A DNA stretch of 64,000 bases, taken from positions 1 to 64,000 of the forward strand of contig PAMZ01000004.1 of assembly GCA_002707495.1 (NCBI GenBank). Reading direction: 5' to 3'. Positions 1 through 8,839 of this stretch are shown here, one piece after another. Under the pieces are notes generated by a model. That model saw only the letters and a list, made by a program, of their open reading frames with translations. It was not told the DNA's origin and made no database searches. How positions within the stretch are numbered: position 1 is the stretch's first letter; every line of letters starts with the position of its first letter. The position numbers and the translations under genes are program-made. This stretch comes from Halobacteriovoraceae bacterium (GTDB lineage Bacteria > Bdellovibrionota > Bacteriovoracia > Bacteriovoracales > Bacteriovoracaceae).

Positions 1-33
1 AATTTGCTCTTCTTTGTAGCGAACCATTCCCAT
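1..33 (-). CDS. Start of an unidentified protein (partial, runs off the left edge)
   Basis: Only the first 11 codons are inside the window, reading M-G-M-V-R-Y-K-E-E-Q-I leftwards from an ATG at 33. The call rests on a good ribosome binding site (aaaggag, 41-47 on the reverse strand), seven bases from the ATG, and on a promoter/operator-like element immediately upstream. Nothing can be said about function. A second ATG two codons later is possible. Confidence 0.5.
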   Translation of the reverse strand, partial: MGMVRYKEEQI

Positions 34-49
34 AAATTGACTCCTTTAG

Positions 50-83
50 TTGGTATTATAGTACCAATTATTATGTGAGTAAA
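50..83 (-). promoter_or_regulatory. Promoter with overlapping palindromic operator
   Basis: Reading leftwards, a perfect TATAAT -10 box (57-62) sits inside the inverted repeat ttggta/taccaa (50-55 and 62-67). A weaker -35-like tttact (78-83) lies 17 bases upstream. The arrangement would let a dimeric repressor block the -10 box of the gene starting at 33. The palindrome and -10 box are seen directly; the regulatory role is inferred. The element also overlaps the stop codon of the gene at 71-358. Confidence 0.45.
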
Positions 84-358
84 TTTGGGGGGCAGGTCAT
101 AGGGGAAAAACTTGAACACATTCCAGCTTTTGCCTCACATTTCACGCCCGCATTTGTCGTAAACTTCTTGTTAAAACTAAAACTGCATGATGGATTAAAG
201 TTGAATCTTTGGTGGCCGACTATGACAGTGACATCCATTGTGATCCATCCATCCTGACAATCATTTCGGTCATGATCAATTCTAATTCTTGGTGCGGAAT
301 AAACGAGAGTCGTAATCATTAGAATTGGAAGTATCAATAAGTAATTGAGCTTCAACAT
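71..358 (-). CDS. Small secreted cysteine-containing protein
   Basis: This 95-aa protein has a clear signal peptide (hydrophobic core about residues 5-20, probable cut after VYSA). The mature part has five cysteines (one near residue 34, then about 58, 74, 81 and 89) and is compatible with a small disulfide-bonded periplasmic or secreted domain. I do not recognise the family. The ATG at 358 has a gaagga site just upstream. The gene lies upstream of, and co-directional with, the gene starting at 33, which has its own promoter. Confidence 0.6.
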   Translation of the reverse strand: MLKLNYLLILPILMITTLVYSAPRIRIDHDRNDCQDGWITMDVTVIVGHQRFNFNPSCSFSFNKKFTTNAGVKCEAKAGMCSSFSPMTCPPNLLT

Positions 359-471
359 AAAGCTTCCTTCGTTTTTGAACCATAAGATCTACCTTGGATA
401 GGAAGATTCATCAAATGACTATGTAATAAAGTAGTGATCTACTTGATAGAGGAAAGTAGATGCATAAATAA

Positions 472-500
472 TTGAAATATTTAGGTAATTGATTTATATC
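472..500 (+). promoter_or_regulatory. Probable sigma-70-type promoter of the CvfB gene
   Basis: A ttgaaa -35-like hexamer (472-477) is followed after exactly 17 bases by tatatc (495-500), 39 bases before the TTG start of the downstream gene. The surrounding 359-538 region is otherwise non-coding. Matches are 5/6 and 4/6, so this is a plausible rather than proven promoter. Confidence 0.35.
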
Positions 501-538
501 TTCGGTATTACTGTTAGCCATATCCATAGGAGTAAGTC

Positions 539-1387
539 TTGATTGATATTGGACAAATGAATGAGTTGGAAGTTCATCGCAAGCTTAAGTCTTGCTACCT
601 TCTGAGAGCTACAGATTTCGATATCGATGTCACTCTTCCCATTGAAGAGGTAGAGGGAGATTTAGAGATTGGAGATCGGGTTGAGGTTTTTGTCTATGTA
701 GGAAGTAAAGATGAGCCAGTGACTTCTTTGAAAAAACCTAAGGCCATGGTGGGAGATTATTTTGTAGCCTCGGTTGTTGAGAACCATCAGTTTGGGTCCT
801 TCGTAGATTGGGGAATATCAAAAGACCTATTAATTCCTGATACTGAACAAAAAGAGCGAATGGGTGTGGATAGATTCTATATCATAAAAGTCTGTTTGGA
901 TGAGCGGACGAATAAAGTTTATGGAACAACTAAAATTGGAAAGTATCTTGAAGACACCACCTTCGATATAAAAGTTAAAGATAGGGTAAAAGTAATTCCT
1001 GCGAAAAAGGAGGAGTTAGGTTTTCGAAGTCTCGTGAACGGAAAATATATCGGAATGATTTATTATAATGAGGTTTTTCAATATATTGAATTAGGTAAAG
1101 AGCTTGATGGAATAGTTAAAAAGATTCGGCCAGATAATTTAGTTGATATTTCTCTACAAAAACTAGGAATTGGAAATTTAGAAGACTCTCAAAGCGTGAT
1201 AATCAATTATCTCAGTTTGAAGGGGGGAAAATCCCCATTAAACGATAAAAGCTCTCCTGAAGATATTCGAAGAGAGTTAAAGATGAGTAAAAAGACCTTT
1301 AAAAGCGCAATTGGCATGCTCTACAAGAAAAAACAAATTCTTATTCATTCAGATGGAATTGAGCTTAACTATAAGAGTCGTAAATGA
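539..1387 (+). CDS. cvfB: CvfB/YitL-family S1-domain RNA-binding protein
   Basis: The 282-aa product has the size and order of the CvfB family: an N-terminal stretch (IGQMNELEV) typical of the family start, two or three S1-like OB folds (about residues 5-215, including the GSFVDWGISKDLLIP segment) and a C-terminal winged helix (about 225-280, with IRRELKMSKKTFKSAIGMLY). Family members bind RNA and affect virulence-gene expression in Staphylococcus; the role here is unknown. The TTG start at 539 is chosen because of the aggag site at 528-532 and because it preserves the family N-terminus; an ATG lies six codons downstream. The cupin and acetyltransferase genes follow at spacings of 13 and 12 bases, suggesting an operon. 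Confidence 0.8.
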   Translation: MIDIGQMNELEVHRKLKSCYLLRATDFDIDVTLPIEEVEGDLEIGDRVEVFVYVGSKDEPVTSLKKPKAMVGDYFVASVVENHQFGSFVDWGISKDLLIPDTEQKERMGVDRFYIIKVCLDERTNKVYGTTKIGKYLEDTTFDIKVKDRVKVIPAKKEELGFRSLVNGKYIGMIYYNEVFQYIELGKELDGIVKKIRPDNLVDISLQKLGIGNLEDSQSVIINYLSLKGGKSPLNDKSSPEDIRRELKMSKKTFKSAIGMLYKKKQILIHSDGIELNYKSRK

Positions 1388-1400
1388 AAGGAAGTCAAGA

Positions 1401-1910
1401 GTGAATCGACCTGATTTTATTAAACATTGTGAAGAGCTAAGAACAAATGAGACCTTTTCCTATCCAGGAGATACAGAGACATTTGGAACAGGAGCTTCTC
1501 TAGGGCGCAAATTTGGATTGGAGAGAGTTGCTATCAATTATGAAGTTCTCGAGCCAGGAGATAGAAGTTCATGGCCGCATGCTCATAAAGTAGCAGAGGA
1601 ATTTATCTTTATATTAGAAGGTAGCCCTCAGGTGTGGATTGATGGAATTGTCTACGATCTAAAACCTGGAGACTGTGTTGGACTTCCCGGGGGAGCGGGC
1701 CATGCTCATACACTTATCAATAACTCAAAAGAAAATGTCAGAGCGCTCGTTATGGGAGAATGTCATGTCCCAACTGATAAAATTTTCTATCCTATGCATC
1801 CAGCACGAGATCAAAAAATGCGTGAGAGAGGTGCCTTTTGGGAAAATCATCCTAAAATGGATTTAGGTGATCACGACGGATGGTCAGATTTAAAAAGACC
1901 TAAGGCTTGA
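1401..1910 (+). CDS. Cupin-domain protein
   Basis: The 169-aa protein is a single cupin barrel. The first cupin motif is PHAHKVAEEF (His60, His62, Glu66/67) and the second is around GGAGHAHTL (His101, His103), which would coordinate one metal ion. Cupins of this size include small-molecule isomerases, dioxygenases and sugar-binding proteins, and the substrate cannot be told. The GTG at 1401 is preferred over upstream in-frame codons lying inside cvfB because aaggaag sits at 1387-1393. It is the middle gene of a likely three-gene operon. Confidence 0.8.
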   Translation: MNRPDFIKHCEELRTNETFSYPGDTETFGTGASLGRKFGLERVAINYEVLEPGDRSSWPHAHKVAEEFIFILEGSPQVWIDGIVYDLKPGDCVGLPGGAGHAHTLINNSKENVRALVMGECHVPTDKIFYPMHPARDQKMRERGAFWENHPKMDLGDHDGWSDLKRPKA

Positions 1911-1922
1911 GTGGAGTGCAAG

Positions 1923-2390
1923 ATGAATATTGAAATTAGAGAGATGTTAGAAGGTGAATTTGAAAGCTCAATTCACCTAGGTCAGGATCATTATATTGAA
2001 GGTAAAGCGAAAGCGATGAATATCTCGTATGAAAAAGCTCGTGAGAAAGCATTACAAGAGTACAATCAAATTTTACCTGAAGGATTCCATACAAAAAATC
2101 ATAATTTTTATACTGCTTTAGTGGATGGCGAGTATGCAGGCTTCGCCTGGGTACATATAAAAGAGGAGGGAAGTAAAACTTCAGCCTGGGGATATGATAT
2201 TCAGGTTAAGGAATCCTTTAGGCGAAATGGAGTCGCTAAACAAATCTTTAGGGAACTGGAAGCTGAGCTTAAAAAGTTGAATGTTAGTGAGGTCAGTTTT
2301 CATGTCTATGCAGACAATTTTAGGGCCATTCCTCTCTACGAGCAATTTGGGTTTAAAACAACTAATATAGTGATGAGAAAAGAGATCTAG
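1923..2390 (+). CDS. GNAT-family N-acetyltransferase
   Basis: The 155-aa protein has the GNAT fold signature: beta-strand DIQV followed by the acetyl-CoA pyrophosphate loop FRRNGVAKQI (about residues 99-108), and motif B around ADNFRAIPLYEQFGF (130-144). It would acetylate an amine of an unknown small molecule or protein in the cytoplasm. The ATG at 1923 is chosen over a GTG at 1911 because the tggag site at 1912-1916 is correctly spaced from it. It is the last gene of the cvfB-cupin-GNAT group. Confidence 0.85.
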   Translation: MNIEIREMLEGEFESSIHLGQDHYIEGKAKAMNISYEKAREKALQEYNQILPEGFHTKNHNFYTALVDGEYAGFAWVHIKEEGSKTSAWGYDIQVKESFRRNGVAKQIFRELEAELKKLNVSEVSFHVYADNFRAIPLYEQFGFKTTNIVMRKEI

Positions 2391-2528
2391 TAAAAGCAGT
2401 TTTGCTAGGGCCAAAATGACCATTTTTTCTACACTCTATGTAATATCTTCTAACTTGGCTTCCATCGCATCTTGTTTTCCTTTATAGTGATTCTCGCGAG
2501 GGCATGAACCTTTATCTTGGGGTATTAA

Positions 2529-4493
2529 ATGCCAATTTTAAATTCAAAAAATGTAGCGTCGCTAATTCTAGCGACTCTGAGTGTTTCAACTGTTTCAGCT
2601 TCTGTCGTTTACCAAAAAAATCATTGGTATTTAATCGATTATTCTGCCAGTGATCCAAATAGCACAGCCTGTGTTATGGGAACTAGTGAGCAGAAAAATG
2701 GCGTGGATTATCGTCTTGAATTTTTAACTTTTAAAAATTCCGATGGACCGACTGAACTACAAATTAACCAAGTTGGGCAAGGTGGAGCGAAATCCATGAC
2801 GACAACGATCGGTAATGGTCAAAAACTCGCTTTTGCAACTCTAACAGATGTCGGAAACTCCAAGACTTTGATGAATATTCCTCAAGGCCATGCTGGACTG
2901 GTTAGATACTTTGAAAATAAGGGTGAGCTAAGAATGTACCCAGCTGACGGTTCTCGGGATCGTGGTGTTAATTTTGAAGATGCAGGATTCTCTGAAGTTA
3001 AAGAAAGGTTTGAGCAAAGATGTCTCGGAGGAAAAAGCCTAGTCGATTCAAGCTTTGAGAATTCTTTTTTGAGAAACTCAAATCTTAATATCGATCCTGC
3101 GGCTATTGATATAAACTCTACTTCCACGCTAAGAGACTTATACTATCAAGGTTTTAGAACTCATGGTGAAATCGGAGCTAATAATGATCAAATTGCTGCT
3201 TTAAGAGCACAGTTTGCGACTGAACTAAGAGAGCAGTCTCATCTGCAATCTACAATTGCAGATCTATCGAATAGAATCAATGCAAATCCTGAATCTCAAA
3301 TACTTTCACTACTTTCAAGTTTAGATCGTGCTATTCCTGGGCAGAGACAAGCAGTGGAAACGGCCACTAGAAGTAGGGACCGTGCTGAAAATGCTATCGC
3401 ACCCCTAAGAGCTGAGCATCAAAGAAGGTCTTCCTTTGCTCAAAACGAAAGAGCTAGGGCCACCAATGCTCAACAAGATATTAATAATATGACACGAGAA
3501 ATCGATCAAAAAGAAACTATGATTGAGCAATTGAGAAGAGATATCATTCAAGCAGAGAGACTATTAGTGAGTTCTAGAAATAGACTTCCTCGAGCAAGAA
3601 GAGATTTCGAACAGGCACAAAGACAGAACACGGCTTATAATCCTGAGTCAGATTTCCGTCAAAGAGTTCATGGAAATGCTCAATGGAGACGAGTAAACGA
3701 AGCCCTACCTGCTGCGAGAATTGCCGAAGACCAAGCGGAAGCTGCAAGAGATGCAGCCCATGATGAAAAAGAGCGACTTGAAGATGTATCAAAAGCTTGT
3801 CGAAGAGTAAGAGGTAGAGATTGTTCTGCTGAGGTAGAAGCTCATCGCACAGCTCTTTTAGAATATAGACGTCTTGAAGATATCGAAGATGATGTTGAAA
3901 ATAGACGTCAATCTCTCGAGAGTACAAAGAGCTCTATTGAGCGGAGAGCAAGAAATGAAGTAAATGCAATTGTAGCTGATCTAAGAAGAGATCTTGAAAA
4001 TGCAAGTGCTGCGCTGGTAGATCTTCAAAATACAATAAGATCAAATGAAAACTTTATTGCAAGAGCTCAGCGAACAGATATACCTAACCTTAGAAGAGAT
4101 ATTAGACAATTGGATAATCAACTTACTCGTGCACATTCAACCTTAAGATCAAGTGCTCCTGAAGCGGATAGACTTGAGCGTGAACTGGCCCAATATGAAC
4201 AAAGAGTTGGATGGAATGCAAAAGCATCGGCTCTACGTTCAGCTCAGAATAATTTAAATCAAAAAACAAGTGAGCTTAACCGATCACTTAATACTCAAAG
4301 AAGAGCACAATCTGATCTTATAGATGTAAGACAATATCAAAGTCAGCTGAATCAAAGTAGAGCGCGTTTAGTAGAGGTTGATGCGTCATTAACACCATTT
4401 GAGAGTGCTAATGCCAATCTTCAATCGCAAGGAAATATTCTTTCAAACCAACTTCAAAATCTTAAAGCACAATTTGATAACATAATTGAATAA
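2529..4493 (+). CDS. Large secreted coiled-coil protein
   Basis: The 654-aa protein has a signal peptide (about residues 1-24, ending VSTVSASVV), a globular region to about 200 and then about 430 residues dominated by heptad-like, Arg/Glu/Gln/Asn-rich helices characteristic of a long coiled coil. No catalytic motif is visible. It probably forms an extended periplasmic or surface structure. A strong hairpin terminator follows, and a ggggt sequence stands just before the ATG. I do not recognise a named family. Confidence 0.7.
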   Translation: MPILNSKNVASLILATLSVSTVSASVVYQKNHWYLIDYSASDPNSTACVMGTSEQKNGVDYRLEFLTFKNSDGPTELQINQVGQGGAKSMTTTIGNGQKLAFATLTDVGNSKTLMNIPQGHAGLVRYFENKGELRMYPADGSRDRGVNFEDAGFSEVKERFEQRCLGGKSLVDSSFENSFLRNSNLNIDPAAIDINSTSTLRDLYYQGFRTHGEIGANNDQIAALRAQFATELREQSHLQSTIADLSNRINANPESQILSLLSSLDRAIPGQRQAVETATRSRDRAENAIAPLRAEHQRRSSFAQNERARATNAQQDINNMTREIDQKETMIEQLRRDIIQAERLLVSSRNRLPRARRDFEQAQRQNTAYNPESDFRQRVHGNAQWRRVNEALPAARIAEDQAEAARDAAHDEKERLEDVSKACRRVRGRDCSAEVEAHRTALLEYRRLEDIEDDVENRRQSLESTKSSIERRARNEVNAIVADLRRDLENASAALVDLQNTIRSNENFIARAQRTDIPNLRRDIRQLDNQLTRAHSTLRSSAPEADRLERELAQYEQRVGWNAKASALRSAQNNLNQKTSELNRSLNTQRRAQSDLIDVRQYQSQLNQSRARLVEVDASLTPFESANANLQSQGNILSNQLQNLKAQFDNIIE

Positions 4494-4515
4494 GTATTAG
4501 CTAATTAATCGACAA

Positions 4516-4539
4516 GGGGTCTTAGGGCCCCTTTTTTTT
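4516..4539 (+). terminator. Rho-independent terminator
   Basis: The stem ggggtc/ggcccc (one G-U pair) has a four-base loop, ttag, and is followed directly by eight T residues (4532-4539). It ends the transcript of the coiled-coil gene and separates it from the ABC exporter gene. Confidence 0.85.
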
Positions 4540-4585
4540 CGTCATTTTGCCTCGAGTTGGTTAAGATCATTTCCACGAGGTTTTT

Positions 4586-6337
4586 ATGATTTTTTCAAGT
4601 ATTAGGGCGAAATATCCCCGAAAATTTAATATCACGGTTATTTATACCATCCTAAATAAAGTCTTTGATTTAGCTCCACCTTTTTTGATTGGAGTCGCAG
4701 TAGATATAGTGGTGAAAAAAGAAGAAAGTTTAATTGCCGGATTTGGGATCAAGGATACTTGGGATCAATTAGTATTAGTTTCGATACTCACAGTCCTTGT
4801 TTGGGCACTTGAGTCTTTTTTTGAATATTTGATGGAAGTGGGCTGGCGTGAATTAGCTCAAACGGCACAACACGATCTTCGTGATGAAGCATTTACCCAT
4901 GTTCTTAATCTAGACCTCGAGCAAATTGAATCACGTTCAAGTGGAGAGTTGATGTCGATCTTAAATGACGACATCAATCAGCTCGAGCGCTTTTTAAACA
5001 TGGGAGCTTACTCCATGATTCAATTATGTGTAACGATTTCAGTCATTGGAACAGCCTTTTTTATTATGGCGCCTGAAGTGGCGGTTTTTGGAATGATGCC
5101 TATTCCTTTCATCATTTTGGGGAGTTTAAAATTTCAAAAATTTCTTGAGCCGAAGTATAAAAGTGTTCGCGATCAAGTTGGTCTACTTAATTCAGAGTTT
5201 TCTAATTCAATTCAGGGGATCCAAACAGTAAAAGCATTTGCCAACGAAGCCTTAGAACGAGATAAAATTTCTCAGTATTCGACAGCATATATGGCCTCAA
5301 ATTATTCGGCTATCAAAATTAGCTCTCTTTTTACTCCCTTGATTAGAATGCTGATTCTTTGCGGATTTTTAGTAAACCTTCTTTATGGGGGATATCTCAC
5401 ATTAGAGGGATCTTTGGAGGTTGGAACCTATTCAGTTTTGATTTTTATGATTCAAAGACTTTTGTGGCCTTTAACGACATTGGGACAAATGCTTGATCTG
5501 TTTCAGAGAAGTAATGCTAGCTATCGGCGGGTTCTAGATCTCTTAAAAATTGAGCGAAAAATTTTAAGTGATCAGACCCCATTTTCACCCTCTGATCAGT
5601 CTATTGAAATCTCTGATTTATATTTCTCCTATAGTGAAAGGGAGCCTCTGTTTGAAGGTATTGATTTAAAAGTAAATCACGGTGAGACTGTCGGTTTAGT
5701 TGGAGGGACAGGTTCTGGAAAATCTACCTTAGTAAAAATTATTCTTCGCTTCTATGAAGGGATGTCAGGTAGAATTAGAATTGGTGGAATTGATATTAAA
5801 GAATTAGATATTTCAAGTCTTAGAAAGAATATTGGGTACGTGGGACAGGATGTTTATTTGTTTCATGGGACTATTCTCGAGAATATTGCTTACGGAAGCC
5901 ATGAACTAAGTAAAGAAGACACCATAGAGATTGCAAAACTTGCTGAGGCACATGAATTCATCACTAGCCTTCCTAAAGGGTATGACACAATTGTTGGAGA
6001 GAGAGGCCATCGACTTTCAGGAGGGCAGAGACAGCGAATTTCTATTGCCAGGGCGCTTGTTAAAGAACCTTCGATTCTCATTTTAGATGAAGCGACTAGT
6101 GCTGTTGATAATGAAACCGAAGCTGCGATTCAACGTTCTCTTGCAAGGGTGAAAAGGGGAAGAACCACAATTATCATTGCCCATAGACTTTCAACTGTAG
6201 TCGACGCAGATAGAATTTATGTTCTCGAAGAGGGGAAAATAAAACAAACTGGATCCCACCAAGAGTTAATTGCTCAAGGTGGAATTTATAAAGATCTTTG
6301 GAATGTTCAAACGGGTAGTGTTAGTAATTCATTCTAA
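4586..6337 (+). CDS. ABC exporter, fused permease-ATPase (ABCB/MsbA type)
   Basis: The 583-aa half-transporter has an N-terminal six-helix transmembrane domain (about residues 15-315) and a C-terminal nucleotide-binding domain. Walker A GGTGSGKST lies near 373-381, the Q-loop in YVGQD, the signature LSGGQRQR near 477, Walker B ILILDEATSA near 497 and the H-loop in IIAHRLST. All ATPase motifs are intact. Members export lipids, peptides or drugs as dimers, and no partner half-transporter is adjacent, so a homodimer is likely. The substrate is not inferable. The 3' end overlaps the convergent protease gene by nine bases. Confidence 0.9.
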   Translation: MIFSSIRAKYPRKFNITVIYTILNKVFDLAPPFLIGVAVDIVVKKEESLIAGFGIKDTWDQLVLVSILTVLVWALESFFEYLMEVGWRELAQTAQHDLRDEAFTHVLNLDLEQIESRSSGELMSILNDDINQLERFLNMGAYSMIQLCVTISVIGTAFFIMAPEVAVFGMMPIPFIILGSLKFQKFLEPKYKSVRDQVGLLNSEFSNSIQGIQTVKAFANEALERDKISQYSTAYMASNYSAIKISSLFTPLIRMLILCGFLVNLLYGGYLTLEGSLEVGTYSVLIFMIQRLLWPLTTLGQMLDLFQRSNASYRRVLDLLKIERKILSDQTPFSPSDQSIEISDLYFSYSEREPLFEGIDLKVNHGETVGLVGGTGSGKSTLVKIILRFYEGMSGRIRIGGIDIKELDISSLRKNIGYVGQDVYLFHGTILENIAYGSHELSKEDTIEIAKLAEAHEFITSLPKGYDTIVGERGHRLSGGQRQRISIARALVKEPSILILDEATSAVDNETEAAIQRSLARVKRGRTTIIIAHRLSTVVDADRIYVLEEGKIKQTGSHQELIAQGGIYKDLWNVQTGSVSNSF

Positions 6338-7066
6338 GCAGGCTTTTATGGCAGCTTTAAGCTCAGAGTGATTTTTAATATATGTCCCCTTATTAGATCC
6401 GCCGTGAGCTTCACATCCAGCATGTGAATGAATGCCGATTATCTTTTGGCTTTTCTCGAGGATGATACTTGAACCAGAATTTCCTCCCATAGTATCAACT
6501 GTATGCTTTATTAAGGCCCAATTAAACAAGCTTCCGGCTGCTGTGAGTTCTCCAGTATGTGTCTGCTGCGCAAAGTTTCCAGTATCATCTTCAGTGTCTC
6601 TGCCATAACCGGTGATTCTAATTTTGCTGCCGCGGCTGACTCGCTTGAATGAGACATCGTAGTAGCCTTGTACTTCCCCTGGCAGTCTTCCGGTTATTTC
6701 ATTAGGTTTAAATTTAAACACGGCCCAGTCCTTACCCGGTCCTTCTGCTTGAAGACTGATTGAGTCTTGATCAATCATATAAACATCTTCAGGGCTTGAG
6801 GGTTGGGGAGTCGTATCTTGAGAAATAGGTGTATTAAATTCTGCTCTGATCAAGACTCTTTCACAATGGCCTGCAGTAATAGCGCAAGAGTCACTAATTA
6901 AAGTTGCAGTACAACCTCGGTTTGACTCAAGAGTTGAAAGTCTTCCTATCCGCGGTTCAAAAGAAAGCACTCGGTTATCATCAATGCCACAAATTGATTT
7001 ACTTGGTGAAGCTAATAGGGGTGTTGATGTTAATAGAATTAACAAGAAACTGACAATTTTACTCAT
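6329..7066 (-). CDS. Secreted trypsin-like serine protease (S1 family)
   Basis: The 245-aa preprotein has a signal peptide (about residues 1-20) and the complete S1 catalytic triad: His67 in ITAGHC, Asp113 in KDWAVFK and Ser197 in GGNSGS. It should be exported and cleave proteins outside the cytoplasm. The ATG at 7066 is chosen because ggaggg lies just upstream (7070-7075) and because it leaves a clean signal peptide; an upstream in-frame start would put 22 hydrophilic residues before it. It is one of two S1-type proteases in the window. Confidence 0.88.
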   Translation of the reverse strand: MSKIVSFLLILLTSTPLLASPSKSICGIDDNRVLSFEPRIGRLSTLESNRGCTATLISDSCAITAGHCERVLIRAEFNTPISQDTTPQPSSPEDVYMIDQDSISLQAEGPGKDWAVFKFKPNEITGRLPGEVQGYYDVSFKRVSRGSKIRITGYGRDTEDDTGNFAQQTHTGELTAAGSLFNWALIKHTVDTMGGNSGSSIILEKSQKIIGIHSHAGCEAHGGSNKGTYIKNHSELKAAIKACLE

Positions 7067-7235
7067 GTACCCTCCTTGATACAAGACTATTTTAATCATA
7101 GATTTTTGAAGTGTGATCTCAAATTTTCTCACATTTGGATCAATTCCTCCTTTTTAGCTAGTTTAAGGCTTAAGAAGTTTTTATTGGACAAGCTTTTTAA
7201 TGATTTGAGAACATAAATTATTCACGGAGGATATA

Positions 7236-8120
7236 ATGTTTAAATTAGTTTTTTTAGCTAGTGTCATAGCTTTTTCTTACAATTCTATTGCCTGTACCGA
7301 AGATGGCAGAGAAGGAATTGCTCCGAAAAATAATTTATGGATTGATAGCGAGGTCAAATCTCTTAATGGGATGGATGAGGCAAAGTTTAATGAAGTCATC
7401 GATACTGTAGAAGATGTCTACAGACCAATCATAGAAGCCGAGGGTGCCAGATTTAAAGTGAATCGTTATTGGAGCAATGGAACAGTCAACGCTTCTGCGT
7501 CTCGAAGTTGGGGAAGGTGGATTATCAATATGTATGGTGGTCTTGCTAGACATGAAAAAGTTACCGCTGATGGATTTGCATTAGTCGTTTGTCATGAGAT
7601 TGGACATCATATTGGAGGAGCTCCTAAGAAAACTCGGCGAGCAGGACGTAATGGAACGCAAAAGAGATGGGCCACCAATGAAGGACAAGCAGACTACTGG
7701 GCCACGCTTAAATGCTTAAGAAAAGTTTGGAGAGGTGATGATCACAGTTCCATTCTTTCAAACATTGTAGTTCCTGAAATTGTAAAAACAAATTGTGAGT
7801 CTCAATTTTCTAATCTAGAAGATAGACTGATCTGCCAAAGAGCTGCGTTGGCAGGACATAGTATTTCGACCTTGTTTCAAGATCTGAGAAATCAAACTAC
7901 GATTCCTGATTTTTCAACTCCAAGCGAGGATGAAGTCTCACAAACTATGCATGGTCATCCAGGGACACAATGTCGCTTAGATACTTATTTCCAAGGTGCT
8001 CTTTGCGGCCAATCAGAGGAGATTGACGTAGATCAAGAAGATCCTAGAGTAGGAAATTGTAATAGAGTGGATGGAGACCCATTAGGAGTTAGGCCTCTTT
8101 GTTGGTATAAGCCGCTGTAA
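7236..8120 (+). CDS. Secreted zinc metalloprotease-like protein (HEXXH)
   Basis: The 294-aa preprotein has a signal peptide ending near SIAC and a zinc site HEIGHH (His120, Glu121, His124). Downstream NEGQADYWA (Glu149) could supply the third, gluzincin-type ligand, as in M48-like peptidases. A C-terminal HPGTQCRLDTY block with several cysteines suggests a disulfide-stabilised domain. It should act in the periplasm or outside the cell. The start is supported by ggagg at 7226-7230. Lack of activity cannot be excluded. Confidence 0.7.
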   Translation: MFKLVFLASVIAFSYNSIACTEDGREGIAPKNNLWIDSEVKSLNGMDEAKFNEVIDTVEDVYRPIIEAEGARFKVNRYWSNGTVNASASRSWGRWIINMYGGLARHEKVTADGFALVVCHEIGHHIGGAPKKTRRAGRNGTQKRWATNEGQADYWATLKCLRKVWRGDDHSSILSNIVVPEIVKTNCESQFSNLEDRLICQRAALAGHSISTLFQDLRNQTTIPDFSTPSEDEVSQTMHGHPGTQCRLDTYFQGALCGQSEEIDVDQEDPRVGNCNRVDGDPLGVRPLCWYKPL

Positions 8121-8215
8121 ATTCAAGAAAGTAAAGTGTTTATATTTCTGACAGTCTAGATAAATCCTTCAATAGATGTACTACTAGCGAAAAATTAATC
8201 TATGCTCTTATTTAC

Positions 8216-8766
8216 ATGAAAATGATAGTTTTTTTCTTATTCTTTGCCTTTCTCAATCTGTATTGTCTGCGAGCAGTGAGGAAAGATCAGTGGAGTTCTA
8301 CTTGGATCACCACCTTGATTATGAATGCCTAGAAGAGCCTTGCGTGGATGTATTTCCAGAAATGTCTTTTATTGAAGAAGATAATTATCGACGAGACTTA
8401 AAATTTTCAGCCTTTAGAGTTAATATGCACGAAACTTCAATTGAGTTTATCAGTCCTAGAATTAATAATCGAGTCATCAGTCCAACCACCATGAGGTGTA
8501 CCGAGTATAAGCGAAATTTCTTTGGCTATGAAGTTTGCCAAAACTGGACAACTGTAGATATGAGTCATGCCCTTTGTTCTCAATTGGGACTTGGGCAAAC
8601 AGATGGTATTGCAAGAAGCGAGTACACAAGTTTTCGCTCAACTCGTTATCCAATATTGTATAAGTACAGCGAGACACGTGAGCTTTGGAATACAATAAGA
8701 ATTGGAAGTTATCTCGCACCTGCGACAAATTATACAGGCATTCAAATATTAAGATGCAGCCTTTGA
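8216..8766 (+). CDS. Secreted protein whose signal peptide is frameshifted at a T7 run
   Basis: From TTG 8263 an open frame encodes a 167-aa cysteine-containing protein of unknown family, but it has no proper start. Just upstream, ATG 8216 opens a different frame encoding MKMIVFF before the T7 run at 8229-8235. A -1 shift on T-TTT-TTC (8230-8236) joins it to the downstream frame and yields a textbook signal peptide, MKMIVFFLILCLSQSVLSA, then SSEERS. Without the shift the ATG frame stops within 39 codons. Either the gene uses slippage, it is phase-variable, or a T is missing from the assembly. No Shine-Dalgarno is visible before 8216. Confidence 0.55.
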
Positions 8767-8773
8767 AGGGACT

Positions 8774-8826
8774 ATCCCTCCCGTTTTGATCTTTAACTAT
8801 TTGGTAGAAATCAAAAAGAGAGGGAT
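8774..8826. terminator. Two-part hairpin between convergent genes
   Basis: The nested inverted repeats atccctc/gagggat (8774-8780 and 8820-8826) and ttttgat/atcaaaa (8784-8790 and 8810-8816) form an imperfect long stem in the gap between convergent genes. No T tract follows on either strand, so it may terminate weakly or act as a 3' stabiliser. Confidence 0.4.
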
Positions 8827-8839
8827 GGAAAAAGAATAA

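Noticed and set aside
1311-1400. Longer cupin start upstream, inside cvfB
   Set aside because: It overlaps conserved CvfB sequence, and GTG 1401 has a proper ribosome site.
3574-3927. 117-codon reverse-strand frame inside the coiled-coil gene
   Set aside because: It is a shadow of repetitive coiled-coil codons, with no start signal and a leucine-rich composition expected from the complement.
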